Below, in pieces: positions 17,551 to 26,042 of a stretch of DNA of 64,000 bases. The stretch spans positions 1-64,000 of the forward strand of contig CAVYVC010000044.1 in the NCBI GenBank assembly GCA_963771845.1, in the 5' to 3' direction. Each line of letters opens with the position of its first letter. The first letter of the stretch is position 1. The DNA is from VAZQ01 sp963771845. GTDB lineage: Bacteria; Pseudomonadota; Alphaproteobacteria; Rhizobiales; Xanthobacteraceae. Both the position numbers and the translations under genes were made by a program. The notes under the pieces were generated by a model. It made no database searches and was not told the origin of the DNA. It saw only the letters and a program-made list of their open reading frames with translations.

Positions 17551-18810
17551 TCACTCCGCGGCGCGCACGGCGGCTTCGCTCACCCGCTCGCTCTCGGCCG
17601 TGTTCCTGCCCCGCTGCCGCCACTCCTGCGACCAGTAACGGAGCGTGCCCACGATGCCCCGCGGCAACAGCAAGGTGACGGCGATGAACAGACCGCCCAG
17701 CACGAACAGCCAATAGGGCGCGAGAATGCCGCTGGTGAACTGGGTTTTCGCATAGTTCACGAGCACGGCACCGATCACTGCGCCGGTGAGCGTGCCGCGC
17801 CCGCCGACCGCGACCCAGATCACGGCTTCGATGGAATTGGCCGGTGAGAATTCGCTTGGATTGATGATGCCCACCTGGGGCACATAGAGCGCGCCGGCCA
17901 CGCCAGCCATGCAAGCCGAGAGCGTAAACACCAACGTCTTGTATGCTTCGACCCGGTAGCCCAGAAAGCGCGTGCGCGCTTCGGCATCGCGGATCGCCAC
18001 CAGGACCTTGCCGAATTTCGAGCTCACCACCACCCGGCATATGATGAAGCCGGTCATCAGGGCGACTGCGGAGGCCGCAAACAGTGCCGCCCGCGTCCCC
18101 GGCGCCTGCACGTTGAAGCCGAGGATGTCCTTGAAATCAGTCAGGCCGTTATTGCCGCCAAACCCGAAATTGTTGCGGAAGAAGCCGAGCATCAGCGCAA
18201 AGGTCAGCGCCTGGGTGATGATCGAGAGATAGACACCGGTGACCCGGCTGCGAAATGCAAACCAGCCGAAAACGAATGCGAGCAATCCCGGCACGAACAG
18301 CACCATGAAAGCGGCATAGCCAAAGTGCTGAAAGCCGTACCAGTAGACCGGCAATTCGGGCCAGTTCAGAAACACCATAAAATCCGGCAGGATGGGGTGC
18401 GCGTAGACGCCGCGCGTTCCGATCTGGCGCATGAGGTACATGCCCATGGCATAGCCGCCGAGCGCGAAGAAGGCGCCGTGGCCGAGCGAAAGAATCCCGC
18501 AAAAGCCCCAGATCAGGTCGATGGAGAGCGCGAGAAGCGCGTAGCAGAGGTATTTGCCCCACAGCGAGACAAAGTAGGACGACAGGTGAAATTGCGAGTC
18601 CGCGCCCACCGCGAGGCTCAGAACAACGACGACGACGGCAAGCGTCGTCAACGTGGCGAGGAAAGCGAGAGCGCCGCGATCGAGCGCGCGCAGAACGGCT
18701 TGTCCGGCCGCGCTTCCGAGCGCAGCCGTAAACAGTTCCCCCACCCTTACCCTCCCCCGCTCGCCGGGGAGGGAAGGGTGGGGGGTCGGACGCAACATGC
18801 GCTCGCTCAT
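17551..18810 (-). CDS. urtC: Urea ABC transporter permease UrtC, with repeat-encoded N-terminus
   Basis: The permease has the LivM-like helices and motifs LSIDLIWGFCGILSLGHGAFFALGGYAMG, then GVYLSIITQALTFAL, then AIRDAEARTRFLGY and AVGGRGTLTGAVIGA. ATG 18810 overlaps the urtB stop as ATGA. Residues about 7-24 (RPTPHPSLPGERGRVRVG) are translated from a copy of the palindromic repeat rather than from typical UrtC sequence. The family-like part resumes at about ELFTAALG. The insert keeps the frame and sits before the first membrane helix, so the protein may still work. Confidence 0.93.
   Translation of the reverse strand: MSERMLRPTPHPSLPGERGRVRVGELFTAALGSAAGQAVLRALDRGALAFLATLTTLAVVVVVLSLAVGADSQFHLSSYFVSLWGKYLCYALLALSIDLIWGFCGILSLGHGAFFALGGYAMGMYLMRQIGTRGVYAHPILPDFMVFLNWPELPVYWYGFQHFGYAAFMVLFVPGLLAFVFGWFAFRSRVTGVYLSIITQALTFALMLGFFRNNFGFGGNNGLTDFKDILGFNVQAPGTRAALFAASAVALMTGFIICRVVVSSKFGKVLVAIRDAEARTRFLGYRVEAYKTLVFTLSACMAGVAGALYVPQVGIINPSEFSPANSIEAVIWVAVGGRGTLTGAVIGAVLVNYAKTQFTSGILAPYWLFVLGGLFIAVTLLLPRGIVGTLRYWSQEWRQRGRNTAESERVSEAAVRAAE
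18738..18785. repeat. CCCCCACCC-family palindrome, copy 2, inside urtC
   Basis: The left arm starts cccccacccttaccctcccc at 18738. The right arm ggggagggaagggtggggg ends near 18784 and is one base short of perfect pairing. It is read in frame as the N-terminal codons of urtC on the minus strand. Confidence 0.85.
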
Positions 18811-20420
18811 GCTTCGACCGCCCTGCCCCGCAGCGCAAACAGACCCCGCGGCCGCTTCTGAATGAACAGGATGATGAGCACCAGAATGGCAATCTTGCCC
18901 AGCACCGCGCCGGCATAGGGCTCCAGGAACTTGTTGGCAATTCCAAGCGTGAACGCGCCGACAAGCGTTCCCCACAGATTGCCGACGCCGCCGAACACGA
19001 CCACCATGAAGGAGTCGATGATGTAACCCTGGCCGAGATTGGGGCTGACGTTGTCGATCTGCGAAAGCGCAACCCCGGCGAGCCCCGCAATCCCCGAGCC
19101 CAACCCGAACGTGAGGGCGTCAATCCGGCTCGTCTTGATGCCCATGGATGCTGCCATCGCCCGGTTCTGCGTCACCGCGCGCATTTCAAGCCCAAAGCGC
19201 GTAAAGCGCAGGATCGCAAGCAGCCCGAGGAAAATCAGCAGCGTGAACACAATGATCCACAGCCGGTTGTAAGTGATGGTCATCTGCCCGAGATCGAACG
19301 AGCCGCTCATCCAGGACGGCGTACCGACGTCCTTGTTGGTCGGACCGAATGCTGTGCGCACCGCCTGTTGCAGAATAAGCGAGAGACCCCAGGTGGCCAG
19401 CAGGGTTTCCAGCGGCCGGCCGTAGAGAAAGCGAATGATGCCGCGCTCGACAAGAATGCCGACAGTCCCCGCAACCATGAAAGCGAGCGGGATGGCAATG
19501 GCGAGCGAATAATCGAACAGGGCCGGGTTCCTCGCCCGAATGATCTCCTGCACCACGAAGGTCGTATAGGCTCCGAGCATCACCATCTCGCCATGGGCCA
19601 TGTTGATGACGCCCATCACGCCGAACGTGATCGCAAGCCCGATGGCGGCGAGAAGAAGGACCGACCCAAGAGACAACCCGTACCACGCATTCTGCAGCGC
19701 GGTCCAAATCGCGAGATTGTTCTGGATGGAGGCGATGGCGTCGGCCGCGGCTTTCGCCACCGCAGGAGAGGCTGTTGCCGGTAGGCCTCCGAGGAGCGCA
19801 AGCGCGTCCTGATCCCCGCGCTGCCGGATCACTGCAATGGCGTCGATCTTGTCGGCATCGGATGCATTGTCGAGGTAAAGCACGACAGCGGCGCGCGCTT
19901 CGATCAGCGCCTGCTTGACGCGGGCGTCGGCCTCTTGCGCAATCGCCTGGTCGAGCGCTGGCAGCGCTGCCGCATCCTTCGACTTGAGGACGGCTTGCGC
20001 GGCTTCGAGGCGCTTTGCGGGATCGGGCGCCATCAAGGTGAGGCTGCCGAGCGCAGCCTCCACGATGCGCCGCAGCCGATTGTTGAGGCGCACGGGCGCA
20101 AGATCAGAGGGCGCAGGCCCGGTTGCGTCCTGGCCGGTCGCGGCGTCAATGAGTTGATCGCGCTCCTCGCGGATGAAGACCGTTTTCTCCTGCGCCGAGA
20201 AGAAGAGGCGGCCTTCCTGCAGCGCAGCAATCACGCGCGCTGCGAGCGGGTTGCCGCTGGTCGCAACGGCGTTGATCCCCGCGATCGTCTCATCGAAGCT
20301 GTCAGCCGTGAAATGCAGGATGGCCTGCGCATAGGGCTCGGCCCGCGCAGGCGTCAGCAAGACCGCAACAAGGCCAAGCACAGCAACGATCGCCGTGAGG
20401 CGATCGCGGACGGCACCCAT
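18807..20420 (-). CDS. urtB: Urea ABC transporter permease UrtB
   Basis: This protein of about 537 residues has a signal peptide (VLGLVAVLLTPARA) and then the long N-terminal soluble region of about 220 residues found in UrtB. That is followed by a LivH-like permease with GVMGVINMAHGEMVMLGAYT, LATWGLSLILQQAVR and VVVFGGVGNLWGTLVGAF. ATG 20420 is chosen because the longer frame only adds translated palindrome. It ends over the urtC start. Confidence 0.95.
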   Translation of the reverse strand: MGAVRDRLTAIVAVLGLVAVLLTPARAEPYAQAILHFTADSFDETIAGINAVATSGNPLAARVIAALQEGRLFFSAQEKTVFIREERDQLIDAATGQDATGPAPSDLAPVRLNNRLRRIVEAALGSLTLMAPDPAKRLEAAQAVLKSKDAAALPALDQAIAQEADARVKQALIEARAAVVLYLDNASDADKIDAIAVIRQRGDQDALALLGGLPATASPAVAKAAADAIASIQNNLAIWTALQNAWYGLSLGSVLLLAAIGLAITFGVMGVINMAHGEMVMLGAYTTFVVQEIIRARNPALFDYSLAIAIPLAFMVAGTVGILVERGIIRFLYGRPLETLLATWGLSLILQQAVRTAFGPTNKDVGTPSWMSGSFDLGQMTITYNRLWIIVFTLLIFLGLLAILRFTRFGLEMRAVTQNRAMAASMGIKTSRIDALTFGLGSGIAGLAGVALSQIDNVSPNLGQGYIIDSFMVVVFGGVGNLWGTLVGAFTLGIANKFLEPYAGAVLGKIAILVLIILFIQKRPRGLFALRGRAVEA

Positions 20421-20451
20421 GCTGGAACTCCGGCATCGCGGAAGGCGCGCA

Positions 20452-20499
20452 CCCCCACCCTTACCCCTCCCCCGCTCGCGGGGGAGGGAAGGGTGGGGG
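20452..20499. repeat. CCCCCACCC-family palindrome, copy 3, between urtA and urtB
   Basis: The left arm cccccacccttacccctccc plus cccgc and the right arm gcgggggagggaagggtggg plus gg form a near-perfect hairpin in the 115-bp urtA-urtB spacer. In a transcript it could stabilise the upstream urtA message, so that the binding protein is made in excess. Confidence 0.85.
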
Positions 20500-20535
20500 T
20501 ATAGCCGCCCTGGATGCTCGATTATGCCGCAGCGC

Positions 20536-21855
20536 TCAGGACGCGCCACCGCATTTTTTGGTGACCGTGTTGTAATTCCCACATTTTAGGGTCACCCAGT
20601 CAGCGATGAGGTCTTTCGATCCGGGCAGGTATTTGGACCACGCGTCGCCCGGCACCAATCCCGGCGTCTTCCACACCACGTCGAACTGGCCGTCCGCCCG
20701 TACCTCGCCGATGAACACCGGCTTGGTGATGTGGTGGTTCGGCAGCATGGTGGAGGTGCCGCCGGTGAGGTTCGGCGCCTGGATGCCGGGGAGCGCATCA
20801 ATCACCTTGTCCGGATCGGTGGAGCCCACCTTCTCGACCGCCTTAACCCACATGTTGAAGCCGATGAAGTGAGCTTCCATCGGGTCGTTGGTCACCCGCT
20901 TGGGGTTCTTGATGAACGCATGCCAGTCCTTGATGAACTGCTCGTTGATCGGCGTCTTGATGGACTCGAAATAGTTCCAGGCGGCGAGATGGCCCAGGAG
21001 CGGCTTGGTGTCGATGCCGGCGAGTTCCTCCTCGCCGACCGAGAACGCCACGACCGGAATATCGGTCGCCCGCACGCCCTGATTGCCGAGCTCCTTGTAG
21101 AACGGCACGTTCGCGTCGCCGTTGATGGTAGACACGACCGCGGTCTTCTTGCCTGCCGAGCCGAATTTCTTGATGTCGGAGACGATGGTTTGCCAGTCGG
21201 CGTGGCCGAAGGGCGTGTAGTTGATCATGATGTCGGGATCCGCGACGCCGTTCTGCTTGAGATAGGCTTCGAGGATTTTGTTGGTGGTACGCGGATAGAC
21301 ATAGTCGGTGCCGGCGAGCACCCAGCGCTTTGCCTCACCGCCGTCCTTCGACGTGAGATAATCGACGGCGGGGATCGCCTGCTGGTTCGGGGCAGCGCCG
21401 GTGTAGAACACGTTGCGCTCGCTTTCCTCACCCTCGTACTGGACCGGATAGAACAGGATGTTGTTGAGCTCCTTGAACACGGGGAGCACCGACTTGCGGG
21501 AGACCGAAGTCCAGCAGCCGAAGACGGCGGCAACCTTGTCCTTGGTGATGAGCTCGCGCGCCTTCTCCGCAAACAACGGCCAATTGGATGCAGGGTCGAC
21601 CACGACGGCTTCGAGCTTCTTGCCGAGCACGCCGCCCTTCTTGTTCTGCTGCTCGATGAGCATCAGCATGACGTCCTTGAGCGTCGTCTCGCTGATGGCC
21701 ATGGTGCCGGAGAGCGAATGGAGGATACCGATCTTGATCGTATCCTGGGCTTTCGCGGGGAACGCCCCGATAAGCCCCAGTGCCAAACCGGCCGTGGCAG
21801 CAAGCCAACGGCGGGCGAGCGGCCGCTCGGCGGCCGCGCCAATGAATGCCTGCAT
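20536..21855 (-). CDS. urtA: Urea ABC transporter substrate-binding protein UrtA
   Basis: The 439-residue periplasmic protein has a signal peptide ending LIGAFPAKAQ and the UrtA body: IKIGILHSLSGTMAISE, then VVDPASNWPLFAEKARELI, then FGCWTSVSRKSVLPVFKE, FYPVQYEGEESERNVFYTGAAPNQQ and WVLAGTDYVYPRTTNK. These are typical of high-affinity urea binding proteins. ATG 21855 is preceded by agaaggacatcgcg. It is the first gene of the operon and lies about 50 bp downstream of a sigma-54 promoter. Confidence 0.96.
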   Translation of the reverse strand: MQAFIGAAAERPLARRWLAATAGLALGLIGAFPAKAQDTIKIGILHSLSGTMAISETTLKDVMLMLIEQQNKKGGVLGKKLEAVVVDPASNWPLFAEKARELITKDKVAAVFGCWTSVSRKSVLPVFKELNNILFYPVQYEGEESERNVFYTGAAPNQQAIPAVDYLTSKDGGEAKRWVLAGTDYVYPRTTNKILEAYLKQNGVADPDIMINYTPFGHADWQTIVSDIKKFGSAGKKTAVVSTINGDANVPFYKELGNQGVRATDIPVVAFSVGEEELAGIDTKPLLGHLAAWNYFESIKTPINEQFIKDWHAFIKNPKRVTNDPMEAHFIGFNMWVKAVEKVGSTDPDKVIDALPGIQAPNLTGGTSTMLPNHHITKPVFIGEVRADGQFDVVWKTPGLVPGDAWSKYLPGSKDLIADWVTLKCGNYNTVTKKCGGAS

Positions 21856-21913
21856 CGCGATGTCCTTCTGTTGACGCGCAGTAAACGGGGGGAACTGTTC
21901 GCGATACGGGAAT

Positions 21914-21931
21914 CGCAAGCCGCGTGCCAAG
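21914..21931 (-). promoter_or_regulatory. Sigma-54 (-24/-12) promoter of the urt-ure operon
   Basis: The minus strand reads CTTGGCACGCGGCTTGCG. This matches TTGGCAC-N5-TTGC with the invariant GG and GC exactly 12 bp apart. The predicted start is near 21903, about 50 bp ahead of urtA. It implies nitrogen control by RpoN, most likely with NtrC, as is known for urea import in many proteobacteria. No convincing NtrC site was found. Confidence 0.8.
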
Positions 21932-22449
21932 CTAGAAAGACGACTTGCGCCTTTGCACATGCGGGCTGATTTGGCTGGCTCCGGAGGGCGTCCGAGGGAA
22001 CGTTCGCGGGTTCTGCCTTCGATCTAGGCAATAGCCTAAATTCTAGGCAGACCGCAGCAGCGAAATGGGTCAGCCCTTCCGCAAGCTGCTGGGATCGAGT
22101 GATCTCGATCGAGTTGGCTTCATCCGGAGGGGGCGCACGCCCGCCGCTTCGCCCGCTCCCGCCATGCGCCCGCCTGTAAACAACAGGGAAAAAGCAGGCT
22201 TTCCTTCGGCAACTGCCCGAAAAATGTGCTGCCGATCGGCGCAATGAAGCCCAATAAAAATAAAGCCTAATAAAGAAGTCAGACGACATGTCCTCCCGGA
22301 GCGGACTGCGACCTTTGCGTTTGATCGACCGCAAGGATCCGGCGGTAACGATTTGTCGCCAAACGCACTATCGAACTCGCACAGTCCGGGGAACGGGGTC
22401 TGATCCGCTTGCGCGAAACCGCATTGAAGCCGCTCTCTAAATACGGCGC
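21932..22449. other. Non-coding upstream region of the urea operon
   Basis: About 500 bp without a supportable gene. It contains an inverted repeat, TAGGC-AATA-GCCTA, at 22025-22038 and a GAACGTTC palindrome at 21998-22005. Both lie about 100-120 bp upstream of the predicted sigma-54 start, where an activator would bind. Neither matches the NtrC consensus well. An AT-rich patch lies near 22250-22275. Confidence 0.4.
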
Positions 22450-22463
22450 TTGATTTACATCAA
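22450..22463. promoter_or_regulatory. Perfect FNR/FixK box upstream of the 63-aa gene
   Basis: TTGATTTACATCAA matches the TTGAT-N4-ATCAA consensus at every position. Its centre is about 54 bp ahead of the ATG at 22511. A class II promoter would start transcription near 22498. Confidence 0.75.
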
Positions 22464-22510
22464 AGCCGGCCCGTCTGTGCTCATGCCATCTGCATGGCAA
22501 TGGAGAAGCC

Positions 22511-22702
22511 ATGCAGACCTACCGGGATTTAATTGAATTGGCCCGCATCTGCCGCGAGCAAGCGCGCGCAGCAAAAGCCGCCGATGTCGCCGCCGAGCTG
22601 CGACGCATGGCAAAGGAATACGAGCGCCGCGCCGCGCGACTTGAAAACTCAACTTCCAACCAACCGCCCAAGCCCGCAGTAGCGTCAAACGATCGGCAAT
22701 GA
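22511..22702 (+). CDS. Small conserved-looking protein, 63 aa, probably oxygen-regulated
   Basis: The ATG follows atggagaagcc. The protein (MQTYRDLIELARICREQARA, then AAELRRMAKEYERRAARLE) is a short amphipathic helical hairpin with a polar tail. Similar small proteins are, from memory, common in Bradyrhizobium-type genomes, but I cannot name a function. A perfect FNR/FixK box upstream and another downstream suggest expression under low oxygen. A hairpin with a T tract at 22761-22785 probably ends the message. Confidence 0.7.
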   Translation: MQTYRDLIELARICREQARAAKAADVAAELRRMAKEYERRAARLENSTSNQPPKPAVASNDRQ

Positions 22703-22722
22703 CCGGTGAATTCGTTCAGCGG

Positions 22723-22736
22723 TTGATCCACATCAA
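22723..22736. promoter_or_regulatory. Second perfect FNR/FixK box, ahead of the TAXI-TRAP genes
   Basis: TTGATCCACATCAA again matches TTGAT-N4-ATCAA exactly. It lies 20 bp after the small gene and 130 bp before the TAXI solute receptor. Because a terminator-like hairpin lies between it and the receptor gene, its target is uncertain. Confidence 0.65.
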
Positions 22737-22760
22737 TGCCGCTGCGTCGTTATAACAAAG

Positions 22761-22785
22761 GCCGCTTCCGCCCCGCGGCGTTTTT
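22761..22785 (+). terminator. Probable terminator of the 63-aa gene
   Basis: GCCGC at 22761-22765 pairs with GCGGC at 22775-22779, followed by G and five T residues. The flanking AAAG and TTTTTG can extend the stem partly. The core stem is short, so this is a moderate call. Confidence 0.45.
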
Positions 22786-22865
22786 GCATTTGCCAATGCC
22801 TTTGGGTTGACGGATCGTCTGCGGAACCCTTCTCTGGCTTTGAGCCATCACCGCGAGGAAACAGC

Positions 22866-23891
22866 ATGCTCCAGCGAGCTCTTACAACCCTGGTCGCAGG
22901 GGTCGTCCTGGTCGGCCTGACGAATTCCGCGGCCTGGACGCAGCAAGACATCCGCTGGGGCACGCCTCCGGTCGGCACCGCCGGCCACAAGGCGATGGTG
23001 ACGCTGGCCAACGTACTGAACAAAGAGATGCCGAAATACCGCATCTCGGTCCTGCCCACGGCGGGGGCCATCGCTACCGTCAAAGGCTTCGCCACCAAGG
23101 AGCTCGACGGCAATTACGGCTCGGATGTCGCATTTCACGAGCTCGCGACCGATTCGGATCGGTTCAAGGGGTTCAAGCAACGCGTTCAACGCTGGCCGGT
23201 GCAGTCGTTCTGGTCGAACACCATCGAGGTCGGTCTTGCCGTGCACGTGCGCAACAAGGACAAGATAAGGAAATGGGCGGATCTTGCGGGCAAGCGCGTG
23301 TTCACCGGCCCGCTGCCGTTCGATACCCGGGCGCAGACCGAACGCGGCTTGAACGCGCTCGGTGTGAAGTTCACCTACGTGCAGGTCGACCTCGCGACCG
23401 CCGGATCGCAGCTTGAATCGGGCGCGCTCGACGCCATGTCGATCTACACCGGGTCGGAAAGCTCGCCGCCACCCTGGTTGTCGGAGGCTTCGCTCGCCGC
23501 CGATTGGGCAGTGCTCAATCCCAGCCCCGAGGAGATTGCTCAGCTCAAGGCCAACGGGCTGAGCATCGTCGAGGTGAGCCCGAAGGTATTCAACCGCGAC
23601 GTCCATGGCGACAAGGTGGTCGAGCTGCCGTTCTACTACAGCTTCAACGTCGGCCTCGATATTCCGGAAGCCGACGTCTATGAGATGCTGAACATTGTCG
23701 AGAAGCACGCAGCCGAGCTGGCTCAGACCGATCCGACTTTCAGTCAGATCGCCAAAGACATGAAAGGATTCCAGAAACGCGGCGTGGAATCCTCCGTAGA
23801 CCTCGTTGCCATCCACCCCGGGCTTGCAAAATGGATGCGCGAGAAGGCGGTGTGGGACCCAAAATGGGATCCCAGGATCGCAAAACCATGA
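22866..23891 (+). CDS. TAXI-family TRAP transporter solute-binding protein
   Basis: The 341-residue protein has a signal peptide (LVAGVVLVGLTNSAAWTQQ) and then IRWGTPPVGTAGHKAMVTLAN, matching the TAXI receptor opening. Further family-like blocks are LPTAGAIATVKGFATKELDG, WADLAGKRVFTGP, DAMSIYTGSES and the C-terminal PGLAKWMREKAVWD. It captures a solute in the periplasm, often a dicarboxylate or amino acid such as glutamate; the ligand here is unknown. It lies 14 bp before its permease gene, so the pair is an operon. Confidence 0.88.
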   Translation: MLQRALTTLVAGVVLVGLTNSAAWTQQDIRWGTPPVGTAGHKAMVTLANVLNKEMPKYRISVLPTAGAIATVKGFATKELDGNYGSDVAFHELATDSDRFKGFKQRVQRWPVQSFWSNTIEVGLAVHVRNKDKIRKWADLAGKRVFTGPLPFDTRAQTERGLNALGVKFTYVQVDLATAGSQLESGALDAMSIYTGSESSPPPWLSEASLAADWAVLNPSPEEIAQLKANGLSIVEVSPKVFNRDVHGDKVVELPFYYSFNVGLDIPEADVYEMLNIVEKHAAELAQTDPTFSQIAKDMKGFQKRGVESSVDLVAIHPGLAKWMREKAVWDPKWDPRIAKP

Positions 23892-23905
23892 CGCTTTGAA
23901 GCATC

Positions 23906-25915
23906 ATGACTGAGAGTATTGCCGGCCGGCCGCGCTTCTTCATCGACTGCATCTATTACGCCGCGGCGATCTTCTTCTTCCTTTATCTCTTCATCTATCT
24001 GTGGACCAGCGAGGGCGGTCCGACCTTGCTCGCGATGACACTGGTGCCGATCACCTACGTGCTGTTCGTGCTCAACGGGCTGCGCGAGAACGATCTTTAT
24101 CCGCGGCTGCCGCACGCGGCCAATTATGTGATCGCCGCGATCTACATCAGCCTCGCACTGGCAGTCGCCGTGTACATGCACACCGAGTACTACGACATCG
24201 GCACGGTGCGCGCCGGCGACTGGGACACCAACGACCTCGTCATGGGCGGTCTGATGACTCTGCTGGTGCTGGAATATTCGCGCAAGCGCCATATGCCGCT
24301 GTTTGTCCTCAACCTGGCGCTGATGCTCTACGCGGTTTACGGCTACGTGATCCCCGGCATGTTCTATCATTCGGGCTTGAGCTGGGCGCGCGTCGTCACC
24401 GCCATGAGCGTCGAGACGGCGACCGGCGTGTTTTCCAACTTGCCGCAGATTGCGCTCACCGTGATCGGGGCGTTTCTCTTAGTGCTCAGCATGCTCAGCG
24501 GATTCGGCTGCATCGAGTCGCTGCTGCGCGCCACCAAGCGGGTGGCGATTCGCTCCGCACACGCATTGCCGCAGTCGGCGGTGGTCGGATCGATGTGCGT
24601 CGGCACGGTCAGCGGCAGCGGTGCGGCCAACGCCATCACGATCGGCTCGGCTACCATCCCTGCCATGATAGGCGCGGGCATGCCGCCGGCAACCGCGGCG
24701 GCAATCGAAGCAGCGTCTTCCCTGGGGGGCCAGCTGATGCCGCCAGTCATGGGGGTCGCTGCGTTCCTCATGGCGGAGTTCCTGGGGAAGAGCTATTTCG
24801 AAGTCGTCGCGCGCGGCTATGTGCCGGCCCTGATCTATTACGCCACCGTCGCCGTATCGGTTTATCTCCTGGCGCTGCGCTATCGCATGCGCCTTGTTGT
24901 CGGCACCTATGAGAAGCTGTCGTGGCGGGACATCGTCAATCTCGCTGCCTTCCTCAGCGTGATTTCCGGCCTGGTCGGCATGATGGCCGCCTGGAATCTC
25001 GCGCCGCAGTTCGCCGCGCTGTACGTATTCATCGCGGTGGGCGGTTTCCTGCTTGCGGTCAATACCGCCGCTTTGCTGCGGCCAGGCGCCTGGTCGTTCG
25101 CACAGTTCATCGCACCGGTGCGAAAGTTCCTCGATGCCTACATCGAGATGACGTCGGATCTCACCTTGCTGCTGGCCACGCTCGCAATCATGACCGGCGC
25201 GCTGGTCATCACCGGCGTGCCCACCAAGCTCGGCGCCATCCTGATTGATCTTGCCGGCGTGAACCTCCCCGCCATGGTCGTGCTCGCGTTCGTATTCGGC
25301 GCGATCCTCGGCACCGGACTGCCGCCGGCGCCGACCTATATCCTGGTTGCAATCGTGATAGCCCCGCCGATGATCCGGGTTGGCGTCAATCCGTGGGTCG
25401 TGCATTTCTTCGCGTTTTTCCTCGGTGTCTGGGGTGAGCTGACGCCCCCGACGTCGCTGGTCGCCGCCGTCACAGCCAAGATTGCCAACGCCTCGTTCTA
25501 TTCGACCCTGAACCGCGCCCTGCAGATCTGCGTTTCGCTTTTTACATTGATGGCAGGCGTATTCGTCCATCCCGAGCTGGTGATCGAGCCCGGCATCAAT
25601 CAACTCGGCGCGGCACTGCTGGTGCTGGTCGCAACCATCGGCATCACCTTCAGCTTTCAGGCGGTCTTTGCCGATCGGCCGGCGACCGATGTGTCGATCC
25701 GTCTAATTTTGGCGGCGTTCGCCCTGCTCGTGCTGCTGTGTCCCGAGAACCGGATCGCGACGGCGGCATGCCTTCCGGTCATCGTCCTCATCGGCTACTG
25801 GCTGCTCCGGCGCAGAGCCGCCGGCGGAGTTGCAGAGGTGGGGGCAGCCGACTTGCTGCCTGCAAGTCCGGTGACGGTTCCCGTCATTGACACCGAGCGC
25901 GGCCGCATGTCGTAA
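23906..25915 (+). CDS. TRAP transporter fused permease (4TM/12TM)
   Basis: The 669-residue membrane protein joins the small DctQ-like and large DctM-like subunits, as is usual for TAXI systems. The DctM part shows VGSMCVGTVSGSGAANAITIGSATIPAM and AAIEAASSLGGQLMPPVMG. These are typical of the Na+-driven large subunit, as is GAILGTGLPPAPTYILVA. It has many hydrophobic helices from residue 10 to the C-terminus. It works with the receptor encoded just upstream. Confidence 0.9.
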   Translation: MTESIAGRPRFFIDCIYYAAAIFFFLYLFIYLWTSEGGPTLLAMTLVPITYVLFVLNGLRENDLYPRLPHAANYVIAAIYISLALAVAVYMHTEYYDIGTVRAGDWDTNDLVMGGLMTLLVLEYSRKRHMPLFVLNLALMLYAVYGYVIPGMFYHSGLSWARVVTAMSVETATGVFSNLPQIALTVIGAFLLVLSMLSGFGCIESLLRATKRVAIRSAHALPQSAVVGSMCVGTVSGSGAANAITIGSATIPAMIGAGMPPATAAAIEAASSLGGQLMPPVMGVAAFLMAEFLGKSYFEVVARGYVPALIYYATVAVSVYLLALRYRMRLVVGTYEKLSWRDIVNLAAFLSVISGLVGMMAAWNLAPQFAALYVFIAVGGFLLAVNTAALLRPGAWSFAQFIAPVRKFLDAYIEMTSDLTLLLATLAIMTGALVITGVPTKLGAILIDLAGVNLPAMVVLAFVFGAILGTGLPPAPTYILVAIVIAPPMIRVGVNPWVVHFFAFFLGVWGELTPPTSLVAAVTAKIANASFYSTLNRALQICVSLFTLMAGVFVHPELVIEPGINQLGAALLVLVATIGITFSFQAVFADRPATDVSIRLILAAFALLVLLCPENRIATAACLPVIVLIGYWLLRRRAAGGVAEVGAADLLPASPVTVPVIDTERGRMS

Positions 25916-26042
25916 CGTCAGTTCAGCGCAGCCAAGGTATCGATGGTGTGCATGATCTCGGCCGCGCCCCTGACCGCACGGCCAAGCTTTTGGGCATGCA
26001 TGTTTTCTTAAGAAACCCGATCACACTCGCCGGAACAGTCAT

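Noticed and set aside
21932..21965. Possible NtrC site just upstream of the sigma-54 promoter
   Set aside because: The TGCGCC and ACATGC half sites do not fit the inverted consensus, and the distance is too short for a usual enhancer.
20731..21969. 412-codon plus-strand frame opposite urtA
   Set aside because: It is a shadow of urtA and has no family features or ribosome-binding site.
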